Source: Oscillospiraceae bacterium (GTDB lineage: Bacteria; Bacillota_A; Clostridia; Oscillospirales; Ruminococcaceae). From it: a stretch of 17,459 nt of DNA. The notes beneath the pieces were generated by a model, which was given only the letters and a program-made list of their open reading frames with translations, was not told where the DNA came from and did no database searches. Below are positions 1 through 7,200 of the stretch, in pieces. The translations under genes and the position numbers were made by a program. Position 1 is the stretch's first letter; the number at the start of each line of letters is the position of its first letter. The stretch is from positions 1 to 17,459 of the forward strand of contig JAFWUX010000048.1 of NCBI GenBank assembly GCA_017523995.1, in the 5' to 3' direction.

Positions 1-551
1 GCGTAAAACAAAACGCCGTGTGTGTATGTACCGCTTTTTCCGATAAAAATCTCCGTGTCCGGATTCGGCTTGAAAGCAAGATGATGCAGATCGTTTGTCA
101 GGATGCCGATCACAAGCACAATTCCGAGAATCAGCGGATAGCGTTTGATTCGGCTGTGCTGCTCGGGACGATCTCCGAAATAAAAGCTGCTCATCAGAAA
201 AAGCGACGGTACAAGAATCACCGGCACATAATAGAGATACCAGCAATGGCGCTTGATCAGCGGTGACCACTGCACAATGCGATGACTGAGCGTCCGCACC
301 AGAAGAAAAAACTCCATCAGGATTCCCGATGCGATCATATAGGTTCTAGCCGGAGAAGGCAAAAGTCTTCGCCAGACAGACTGCACAAAGTGCAGAATCA
401 GACCGGAGTAAATCATCAGATCAATACAGAACAGCCATGTGCTGATAATATAATTGTCATACTTCGCTACGATACTATCCATGATATGAAAGATGCCGCC
501 GAGAAACAGCAGCAAAAGATACAGCACGGAGCTTTTGGTTTGCTTGCTCAT
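1..551 (-). CDS. Multi-pass membrane protein, N-terminal part (7TM-type sensor, perhaps histidine kinase input domain)
   Basis: An open minus-strand frame starts at ATG 549-551 and stays open to the left edge, so the last 3' part is outside the window; 183 residues are visible. A ribosome binding site (GGGAG, then TGAACAG) precedes the ATG and a good promoter lies upstream. The visible protein is strongly hydrophobic, with about five membrane segments (near residues 8-23, 37-56, 70-85, 103-120 and 138-150). It then has the motif TNDLHHLAF followed by a polar loop and another hydrophobic start. N-terminal 7TM sensor regions of clostridial histidine kinases and related signalling proteins have a similar T-N-x-L-H-x-L-x-F element before the last helices; that match is from memory. 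The output domain is not visible, so kinase, diguanylate cyclase or LuxR-type fusions are all possible. I am confident that it is a real membrane protein and only moderately confident of the sensor role. Confidence 0.72.
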   Translation of the reverse strand, partial: MSKQTKSSVLYLLLLFLGGIFHIMDSIVAKYDNYIISTWLFCIDLMIYSGLILHFVQSVWRRLLPSPARTYMIASGILMEFFLLVRTLSHRIVQWSPLIKRHCWYLYYVPVILVPSLFLMSSFYFGDRPEQHSRIKRYPLILGIVLVIGILTNDLHHLAFKPNPDTEIFIGKSGTYTHGVLFY

Positions 552-610
552 CTGTTCACTCCCTTCATTCAAATTTAGCAACGACAGAAGGAAAGCTTCT
601 AATTTAGTAT

Positions 611-639
611 AGTATAGCATATTATTCTGGTAATTTCAA
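611..639 (-). promoter_or_regulatory. SigA-type promoter for the membrane sensor gene
   Basis: Read on the minus strand, the -35 box is TTGAAA (634-639) and the -10 box is TATACT (611-616), with an exact 17-bp spacer. The predicted start lies about 50 bases upstream of the ATG at 551. This gives the sensor gene its own promoter downstream of the terminator at 653-686. Confidence 0.72.
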
Positions 640-652
640 CCTTTTAAAAAAC

Positions 653-686
653 AACAGAGCAGTATGATTACGCATACCGCTCTGTT
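653..686 (-). terminator. Rho-independent terminator, possibly bidirectional
   Basis: Arms AACAGAGC (653-660) and GCTCTGTT (679-686) pair perfectly. After one mismatch, GTATG/CATAC adds five pairs around a six-base loop. On the minus strand the hairpin is followed by a T-rich tract (GTTTTTT with one interruption); on the plus strand it is followed by TCTTT. It most likely ends the minus-strand operon 2249-859 before the sensor promoter. Confidence 0.68.
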
Positions 687-691
687 TCTTT

Positions 692-713
692 GTGCTTCAA
701 AAAGCACGTTTTT
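692..713 (+). terminator. Small hairpin with T-tract, weak terminator-like
   Basis: GTGCTT (692-697) pairs with AAGCAC (702-707) around CAAA and is followed by GTTTTT on the plus strand. No plus-strand gene is visible upstream, so its role is unclear; it may add to the bidirectional stop at 653-686. The rest of 714-813 holds nothing I can name. Confidence 0.3.
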
Positions 714-813
714 ATGCGGAACTGCAAGCAGACGTTTTTTGCAGTGAAATGAATGTTAAATTTTAGTACCTGCTTGAATTTCACGCATTTAGGTCGATTC
801 TGCGTTTAGAATT

Positions 814-858
814 GCAGAGGGACAGAGCCCCATTTCAAATCATCGCTAAGCGATACCT
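814..858 (-). repeat. Degenerate copy of the 3'-end palindromic repeat family
   Basis: Immediately after the stop codon of the LRR gene (859-1536) the minus strand reads GGTATCGCTTAGCGATGATT and continues into GGGGC-TCT-GTCCC. The same order occurs right after the stop of the giant gene ending at 17270 (GGTATCGCTTCGCGATGATT, then TGGGC-TGCGC-GCCCA). Both hairpins are kept: ATCGC/GCGAT with a changed loop, and GGGGC/GTCCC with one G-U pair. The CCAAAGGGAT/ATCCCTTTGG hairpin of the other copies is missing here. Confidence 0.62.
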
Positions 859-1536
859 TCAAATCCGGATGACGTTCGTCTGCACCGGAAACGCATCATC
901 TGCAACCGCTGCCGCAGCCGGAACACCAGCCGACATCAGCGCGGTACAGCCGTAGAAGGCATGGGATTCGATGCGCAGGAGCGTCGGCGGAAACTGTACG
1001 GATTTCAGTGCGGTGCAGCCCCAGAACGTGTCCGCCGCAACGGTCTGCACGCCGTTCGGGATCGTGATTTCCGTCAGCGCTTTGCAGCTGGAAAATGCGC
1101 CCTTGCCGATCAGCGTGACCGTGTCCGGAATCTGCAATTTGAAAAGCGACCGGCACTCCGAGAACGCCTGCGCGCCGATTTTCGTAATGCTCTCCGGCAG
1201 AACGACACTGCGCAGATTGCGCGCGGATAGGAATGCATTGCTGCCGATCTCCTTGATGCTGTCCGGCAGAATGACATAGCTGCTCTTTCCCTTATAGCGC
1301 CGCAGCACGCCGTATTCGATGTCAAGATCGCTCAAAGGCGTGGCCGCAAATTCCTTTTTCGAGAAGGTCACGGACGGCGCTGCCGGTACCGGAGCCGGTG
1401 CGGGCGCCGGATCGGCAAAAACTGCCTGCGCTTTCAGAAACGGTCTGCCGCAGACAGGGCAGATCAGTGCGTCATGCGAGAGGTCAACGGTGATGACTGC
1501 CCCGCACATGGGGCAGAACGCGTGATGCATTGTCAT
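859..1536 (-). CDS. Zinc-ribbon / BspA-type leucine-rich repeat protein
   Basis: The 225-residue product has no signal peptide, so it is probably cytoplasmic. An N-terminal zinc ribbon with two C-x2-C knuckles (Cys8, Cys11, Cys26, Cys29) is followed by an Ala/Pro linker (about 41-53). About six BspA-type (LRR_5) repeats of about 23 residues follow, each fitting L-P-x-S-I-x-x-I-G-x-x-A-F-x-x-C-x-x-L; the last is degenerate. LRR_5 repeats form a right-handed superhelix used for binding; no enzyme motif is present. The start at 1536 was chosen because AAGG lies 8 bases upstream. An alternative ATG at 1566 overlaps the stop of the upstream gene as ATGA and would add ten residues, so coupled translation from there is possible. 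It is the second gene of an operon with the DUF4303-like gene. Binding partner unknown. Confidence 0.82.
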   Translation of the reverse strand: MTMHHAFCPMCGAVITVDLSHDALICPVCGRPFLKAQAVFADPAPAPAPVPAAPSVTFSKKEFAATPLSDLDIEYGVLRRYKGKSSYVILPDSIKEIGSNAFLSARNLRSVVLPESITKIGAQAFSECRSLFKLQIPDTVTLIGKGAFSSCKALTEITIPNGVQTVAADTFWGCTALKSVQFPPTLLRIESHAFYGCTALMSAGVPAAAAVADDAFPVQTNVIRI

Positions 1537-1562
1537 ATGATTTACCTTATCCTTTCTTAGTC

Positions 1563-2249
1563 TCATTCCGAATCATCCGTAAGCTGTTCAAACAGATCCT
1601 TTTCGACAGTACGGCTGACATGCGCCGCAAAGTCTGCATTGCTTTCGTCATGCCCGCACATGAACATGATGAAATCATCGGTCTGATCCAGTCCGAGTTC
1701 ATCTTCTTTCAGCCGCAGGATACAGCTGACGATCATCTCCTCAAACAGTTCCATCAGCTTCGGTGCAAGCCCTAAATAGAACGCACCGTCTTTTTGAAAC
1801 GCGCCGTCATCATAATGCATCAGCTCTGTTTTCACATCGCCGCGGAGCATTTCGCCCCGATACGAAAACGTGTCCGCAGGTCTGTCCGCATCGCCATAGT
1901 AAACCGCTTCTGCGGACTGGCAGCAGCCGCTGCTGCGGAAATATTTCACAACACTGTCTTCCGCAAAGTCTATGCGTTTGAAGTCCCCGACCGCATTGTA
2001 TTTGAAGCCGAGCAGCCCTTTTCTGCCGTAAGGCTTATACAGATCAGCGTACTTGTCATAATCAGCCGATCTTTTCTCATAATCGCGCGCATTCGCATAC
2101 CGCAGACAAACATCAAAATAAGGGATATTGCAGTCAAATACAACAGCATAAACCTCTTTGTTATCTTCGGTCTTTGCAAAATCTGCAAGCGCCTTTTTGA
2201 ACGACTGATACATCCGTTCTGCAACGTCCTCGATCTTTATGATATTCAT
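1563..2249 (-). CDS. DUF4303-like hypothetical protein
   Basis: The 228-residue protein starts at ATG 2247-2249 with a strong AAAGGAG ribosome binding site 9 bases upstream and a promoter at 2302-2330. It has no signal peptide or membrane segment and is rich in aromatic and acidic residues. The N-terminus (residues 9-45) looks like a helix followed by a beta-strand with AVVFDC. The C-terminal part has a long helix (about 160-185) and a strand-like IMFMCGHDES. Length, the alpha/beta order and the acidic strand near the C-terminus resemble DUF4303 proteins, some of which occur as immunity or accessory genes near toxins. This match is from memory and is weak. Its stop overlaps the alternative upstream start of the LRR gene (ATGA), which indicates an operon. 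The function is not known. Confidence 0.7.
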   Translation of the reverse strand: MNIIKIEDVAERMYQSFKKALADFAKTEDNKEVYAVVFDCNIPYFDVCLRYANARDYEKRSADYDKYADLYKPYGRKGLLGFKYNAVGDFKRIDFAEDSVVKYFRSSGCCQSAEAVYYGDADRPADTFSYRGEMLRGDVKTELMHYDDGAFQKDGAFYLGLAPKLMELFEEMIVSCILRLKEDELGLDQTDDFIMFMCGHDESNADFAAHVSRTVEKDLFEQLTDDSE

Positions 2250-2301
2250 AACCGCCGGCTCCTTTCATTCGGTGAGAACAGAAAACCTTCTGTCATGTTC
2301 C

Positions 2302-2330
2302 ATTATATCACACCGCGCCCGAAAAAGCAA
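2302..2330 (-). promoter_or_regulatory. Promoter of the DUF4303-like/LRR operon
   Basis: On the minus strand a perfect -10 box TATAAT (2302-2307) is preceded, after a 17-bp spacer, by TTGCTT (2325-2330), a partial -35 match (TTG conserved). The predicted leader is about 45 bases and ends at the AAAGGAG site of the gene starting at 2249. Confidence 0.55.
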
Positions 2331-2420
2331 TCCCGTTTCCGGGAAATCCGCGCGCCGAAAGCGCCGTCTTCATATGATACTTCCTGCATCTTGTCAGGCG
2401 CATAACATCTGCATACAGAA

Positions 2421-2480
2421 ACAGCCGGAGCGCTTGGTACATAGGGTGCCGATCGCCCAAGCAGAACACACTCCGGCTGT
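2421..2480. other. 60-nt nested inverted repeat, candidate structured RNA
   Basis: ACAGCCGGAG (2421-2430) pairs perfectly with CTCCGGCTGT (2471-2480). Inside it, GCTTGG (2432-2437) pairs with CCAAGC (2457-2462). The two helices are separated by a one-base bulge on one side and an eight-base bulge (2463-2470) on the other, and a 19-base apical loop contains GGG and CCC that could pair again. The asymmetric internal bulge and large loop are more RNA-like than a simple terminator; neither strand has a proper T-tract. The element sits between divergent transcripts and I do not recognise its family. It could also be a repeat or a protein-binding palindrome. Confidence 0.5.
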
Positions 2481-2560
2481 CCCCTCCCCTGCCGTTCACT
2501 CCGAAAAAATGCCCGTTCATGGGTTTGGCGCCGGATGACTGCCCGTCCGCTCATTTCGGA

Positions 2561-2589
2561 TTGATTTTCCATGCCGGAAATGGTATGAT
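2561..2589 (+). promoter_or_regulatory. Promoter of the M23 peptidase gene
   Basis: TTGATT (2561-2566) and TATGAT (2584-2589) are separated by exactly 17 bp. The predicted start near 2596 leaves a leader of about 150 bases before the ATG at 2748. Confidence 0.6.
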
Positions 2590-2595
2590 TGTGAC

Positions 2596-2747
2596 ACAGT
2601 CAGGCAAGCGAAATCATCCAACTGAAAAAAACAACACGGGACCGCAGCAGTCAGAAGCCATGGATCTTTCTGCACAGACTTCCGTTCTCTTTTCTTTGAT
2701 TTCCATTTTGGCTTATTCTTCATCAAACAGTTATAGAAAGGAACTTT
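2596..2747 (+). other. Long 5' leader of the M23 peptidase gene
   Basis: About 150 untranslated bases separate the promoter from the start codon. The first half is purine-rich and the second half is a pyrimidine-rich, T-rich run before the AAAGGAA ribosome binding site. Leaders this long often hold regulatory structure, but I see no complete known riboswitch core here. Confidence 0.35.
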
Positions 2748-3944
2748 ATGATTATGAAAAAAATGAATAAAACAGCCGTGGTACTCGCGGCAGCAATGAT
2801 GTTCTGCGGAACAGCGTCCGTTCTTCCGGATACCGGCATGCTCACGCCGGCAAATGCGATCACCGCAAGCGCAGCCTCTTACAGCTACGGCAGCTCCATT
2901 TCCAAGGGCATCAATACATATTACCGTGTTCTCCAGTGGCCGTTCGCGAACAGCACTGCGAACCATGCAAACTACATTTCGTCTTCTTTCAACGAGCGCA
3001 TCGCTGCCCGCAATTATGCTCCGCACGGCGCAATTGACATTGCCGCAACTGCCGGCACGCCTGTCCGCACGGTCGCGCCCGGAAAGGTCGTGCTCTCCGC
3101 TCCGGATAACGGTACCGGCTGGGGCAACCATGTCATCGTGCAGCACACGATCAACAATAAGACGTTCTACTCGCAGTACTCCCACCTGCAGACACGCTAT
3201 GTCTCCAACGGTCAGCAAATCACTTCCAATACCAACATCGGCACGGTCGGCGGCTCCGGCAGCAGCGGGCCGAACACCTACGGCGCACATCTGGATCTGC
3301 AGATCAGCATCAACAATCCGGCAAATCTGAGCGGCGGCTATCAGCGCGAAGCCCTGACGCTCGATCCGCTGAAGGTTCTGCAGCTGCCGTCCTCGCTGGT
3401 GGTCGCTGCATCCAGCAATCCGAACGAAGTCGGTCAGTACATCTATGACCGCATGAATGTCGATCGGTGCCCCGAACAGCTCAAAAATGCCGAGGTCAAT
3501 CTGCAGCACGAACGAACCCTCACATGCAGACTGAGCCCGCATAAGCTCGGCACCAGAGACGGCGATGCATATTTTGCAAGAGTCAGCCACGGTCAGGGCT
3601 ATATGGTCTACGGTCCTTATGAAACCTATTCCACCGGCAACAAGACCGTCAAGTTCAGAATGAAGATCGACTGCAACGGCGAGGACTATTACAGACGCTT
3701 TAACAGCAACAGCTGCATTGACGATGTGGTCTGCGCGATTGATGTCAATGATGCGACCACCGGCAAGAAGATCAAGACTGTCGATATCAAGCGGAGCGAC
3801 TTCCTGTACTCCAATGTCTATCAGGACTTCGGCATTGATTTCCATAACCAGTATTCCAACCACAAGCTGGAGTTCCGGATCTACTACAAGGCAAAGGCTG
3901 CGCTCTGGGCAGATACGGTCAAGCTCTACAAGCGCAACGGCTGA
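2748..3944 (+). CDS. Secreted M23-family (LytM-like) peptidase with C-terminal beta-sandwich
   Basis: The 398-residue product begins with a signal peptide (positive MIMKKMNK, hydrophobic 9-25, probable cleavage near A-N-A or A-S-A, residues 35-44). The M23 endopeptidase fold spans about 85-215. It has the zinc motif H93-x3-D97 (APHGAIDIA), Y-S-H at 144-146, and a final G-A-H181-L-D183 where most members have H-x-H. M23 enzymes cut peptide cross-links in peptidoglycan outside the cell. Residues about 255-398 form a beta-rich domain resembling carbohydrate-binding sandwiches, with YGPY followed by repeated aromatic/basic strands (FRMKID, LEFRIYY). No dockerin or anchor is visible. The first ATG was chosen because AAAGGA lies about 5 bases upstream; a second ATG two codons later is less well placed. 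The gene is monocistronic, with its own promoter and terminator. Confidence 0.88.
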   Translation: MIMKKMNKTAVVLAAAMMFCGTASVLPDTGMLTPANAITASAASYSYGSSISKGINTYYRVLQWPFANSTANHANYISSSFNERIAARNYAPHGAIDIAATAGTPVRTVAPGKVVLSAPDNGTGWGNHVIVQHTINNKTFYSQYSHLQTRYVSNGQQITSNTNIGTVGGSGSSGPNTYGAHLDLQISINNPANLSGGYQREALTLDPLKVLQLPSSLVVAASSNPNEVGQYIYDRMNVDRCPEQLKNAEVNLQHERTLTCRLSPHKLGTRDGDAYFARVSHGQGYMVYGPYETYSTGNKTVKFRMKIDCNGEDYYRRFNSNSCIDDVVCAIDVNDATTGKKIKTVDIKRSDFLYSNVYQDFGIDFHNQYSNHKLEFRIYYKAKAALWADTVKLYKRNG

Positions 3945-4063
3945 TGCGGGGAGCCCCCTGTTTTGCTGCAATTTTTCCGAAAATCAAACTTTTTCATTTT
4001 TCAAATCTCATCTTTTCATTAAAGAGCAAGCGCCGATTTCTTTTTGAATACGCTTTGCGCAGA

Positions 4064-4097
4064 ACCGCCCGTCATCCAACGGGCGGTCTGTTTTTTT
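4064..4097 (+). terminator. Strong Rho-independent terminator after the M23 gene
   Basis: A perfect 9-bp stem, ACCGCCCGT (4064-4072) with ACGGGCGGT (4079-4087), closes a six-base loop and is followed by CTG and seven T residues. It insulates the peptidase from the giant gene downstream. Confidence 0.92.
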
Positions 4098-4115
4098 ACA
4101 CTATTATATATACAC

Positions 4116-4144
4116 TTGACAATATGTATCATGCATGGTATAAT
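4116..4144 (+). promoter_or_regulatory. Consensus SigA promoter of giant gene 1
   Basis: Perfect TTGACA (4116-4121) and TATAAT (4139-4144) boxes with a 17-bp spacer ending in GCATGG. The paralogous gene at 12699 has the same two perfect boxes, the same spacer length and the same GCATGG just before the -10 box. Confidence 0.93.
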
Positions 4145-4151
4145 TTACACA

Positions 4152-4178
4152 TTGCAATATTTACGGGAAATATTGCAA
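4152..4178 (+). promoter_or_regulatory. Inverted repeat at the transcription start of giant gene 1
   Basis: TTGCAATATTT (4152-4162) and AAATATTGCAA (4168-4178) are perfect 11-bp arms around ACGGG. The left arm begins 8 bases after the -10 box, at the expected transcription start, so the mRNA would begin with this stem-loop. It could stabilise the 5' end or be a DNA operator overlapping +1. The paralogous gene has a matching element at 12647-12671. Confidence 0.75.
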
Positions 4179-4192
4179 AAATAACAGAAAGT

Positions 4193-4197
4193 GGGAG
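4193..4197 (+). promoter_or_regulatory. Ribosome binding site that fixes a TTG start
   Basis: GGGAG lies 8 bases before TTG at 4206. The upstream GTG codons at 4191 and 4197 overlap or precede this site and so cannot use it. The paralogous gene has GGGGTGG at the same 8-base distance from its ATG. Confidence 0.75.
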
Positions 4198-4205
4198 TGA
4201 TCGCA

Positions 4206-7200
4206 TTGTTCAAAAAGGTAATTGCCGGCATCATGAGTGCAGTGCTGTGTACAACCGCGCTGCTGTCTGATGCACCCGCCCGAAGCACCGTGCAGGAAGC
4301 CGGTTCCCCGCCGGAAGCCGCACAGCAGCAGGAAGGCGTGAGCGGCACAAACTCGCTCGCAAAGTATTTGCAGCAGAAGCAGACGCCGGATACCCGTCCG
4401 GTGTCAGAGCAGCTGCAGGCACAGGCTGCCGCCGAACCGACGTATTCCGTCACGAATCTGGAATTTGACCGCGAGACCGGTCTTGTCCGTGTCATGAGCT
4501 CGCAGAACTATGCGCAAAAGCTCGTGGTGCTGTTCGTTGATGAGGACGATCCGTCAAATGTGTACCGGCTGGAAACGACGGTCGCTGCAGGCGAGCTTGT
4601 CCTGACCGAGCTGACGGCAGACTGCTCAAAGCTGCCGGACTTTTTCACGGTGACTGCCTATCTCGTGAACAGGCTCGATCAGCCGGCGTGCGAGGGCATC
4701 ACGCTGAAAAACTACACGCATTTCGTGCAGGAGATGCAGGCAACCGATCTCACCGGATTTGAGCCGGAACAGGTCGTCAATCTGGACGAAAGCACCGACA
4801 CAAACTTCATTGTTCTGTCCGAGGATACCGTGCAGGCGGAATCAACCGACACCCGCAACACGCTGATCTCTGCGGACTACGATCACAATGTTTTCGTGTT
4901 CGGGGACATTGACGAGACCGTCCGCTCCCTGAAAAACGGACAGTTCTTCTACATCCGCCCGTCCGAGGAGGACATCATCGCGACACAGATCCTCGATATC
5001 GAGATCGAAGATGACACCGCAACGATCACCGGTGCGGACAACATCGACGAGATGTTTGACTTTATCAAGATCGAGATCGAGCAGGAAGATCAGTCGTTCC
5101 ACAGAGATCTGCCGGAACGCATCACCGAGCTCCCTGCATCTGAAACAGAAGATCCGGCGGCAGCAGAAGACGCCGCGCCCGAAACAGAGCAGACCGCAGA
5201 ACAGCGCTATCTTGCCGGAAACTATGCGCCTGCCGGCTTGGTCAAAGACAAAGATCATGATAAATTCGAGTTTGAGATCGACGCGCCGGGTGAGGAGCTT
5301 TATGATCCCGAAAAGTCGGATTCCGAAACGACGATCTCCGCTTCCGTTACGTTAGATTCGGCAAACAAGGTCTTGTCTGTAACTGCCGCGCTTGAAATCA
5401 AGGTGAATGACAATCTTAATGTTTACAAGCGTTTTACAGAGTTCGATTACTACTTCACGCTGGAAACAAAAACAACGGTCTCTGTCACCGGAAAGGTCAC
5501 AAAGGAAGACAAAACACTGAACCGGAATCTGCTTGCCGATCTGATCGGAGAACCGAGCAAGGCGAGCAAAATCGAAAAAGACGGCGCCAAGGATATCAAG
5601 ATTCCCACGCCGATTCCGGGCATTATGATCGTAGCAGGCGTGGAACTTTCTTTCACACCGTCTGTTGTCGGCACAGCATCCATCACGTATCATTCCAAGC
5701 GCGGCTTGCATTATGACGGAAAACTGTACCGCACGTTTAACGGCGATGAAGGCATTCTGGAACGGCGGCTCAATGTGAAAGCAGGTATTGAGATCAAGCT
5801 GTCGCTGCATGCCGGTCTGTCGATCCTCGGCGTGCTGGAAGCCGGTGTGGACTTTACGCTGAAATTAAATCTTTCTGCCGAGATCAAACATGTCGATAAG
5901 ATCGACGTGGAAGGCAATGATCCAAATCTGGATGCACCCGAAGAAGCCAAGGATAAGCTGCATTCATTTGCAGTCGCAAATTTTGAAGACGAACGGGACG
6001 ATACTGTCCATGCATGCATGTTCTGTATTGACGGCACAGTCAAGGCAACCTTTACGGCAGGCGTTTATCTCAAGCTTCTGGTCTTCAAATCCGAAGCGAC
6101 ATTGCTGGAGATCCCGATCTGGGAAGGGCATTTCTACTATTCGTTCCCGCATAAGGAGTTCGGATTCGGCAAGTGCCCGCATATCGCCTACAAAACAACC
6201 TTCCAGCTCAGCGTATATGATCTGGTGCATGACCGGTCGGTCGATGTGCCGGCAGGTACGACGATCATGGTAGACGGCGAAACATATACGCCGGATGCGA
6301 ACGGCACGCTTGTCCTTTACTGCGTGCCGAAGGAGAATCACACTTATATCGTACTCTGTGATAATCACAAGCTCAGCAGCGGATCCTTCCAGATCAACGA
6401 TGAGGTCAAGACGATCAATATTCCGGTCGAGCTGGTGACGGACAAAGAAACCGGCGAAATTGATCTCGGCAAAACAAATACGAAGATCGGCGGCAATGAG
6501 GATGTCAGCGTTACGCCCGTTTCGACGGAGCCTGCGGAGACCTTTACCCCGCCGATGACGACCGACGCAATGCCGCTGCTTTCCAGAGCGACCGAGACTG
6601 TCGATGCAGTGCAGCTCGGTGCCGGCATCTGGGGGCATGCATATCCGAACGGCGGCATCTGGATCCACGGCATCGGCGATATGTATGATTTCAATAATGC
6701 TTCGCCGTTCAATGCGGATACCCGGAAAAGAACCCGCTATATCGTTCTGGAGGACGCTGATCCGGAACACGGCGGGTACATCAACGACATCGGACAAAAT
6801 GTCTTCAAGGGATTTGAGAATCTGGAGTGCGTCTATATGCCGGCGCGGATCCGGTCGATCAACAACAGCGCATTTGAAGGCTGCGCAAACCTGAAATATC
6901 TGCGCTACGGCGGCTTGGACGACAAGACCGAGACCTTCATTCTTCCTTCTACGCTGCAAAGCATCGGCAGCCGCGCGTTCTGCGGATGCGCAAGCGCGGT
7001 GTTCGGCGAGCTGGAAATCCCGAAGCCCGTTTCCGCGATCGGTTCGAGCGCCTTCGCAGAATGCATCGGCATCAAGACGCTGCATGTTCCGGATGACAGC
7101 AAGCCGACGATCGGCGGCTATGCCTTTGACGGCTGCACTTCTATGACCAAGGCAGTGCTCGACGTCGGCGTGGGCGATATTGAGCGGCATATTTTCCAGA

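Noticed and set aside
18..578. Plus-strand open frames 18-266 and 282-578
   Set aside because: They are antisense to the membrane sensor frame, which has clear membrane helices, a ribosome binding site and a promoter; the plus-strand products are low in hydrophobics and look like shadows.
2596..2700. c-di-GMP-I (GEMM) riboswitch in the M23 leader
   Set aside because: GGGACCGCAGCAGTCAGAAGCC superficially recalls the GGGACGCAAAGCC core, but the spacing, the partner strand and the tetraloop helix are not recognisable.
2517..3971. Long minus-strand open frame (484 codons) across the M23 gene
   Set aside because: It lies antisense to a gene with signal peptide, zinc motifs, promoter and terminator; its composition is that of an antisense shadow and it has no ribosome binding site or family resemblance.
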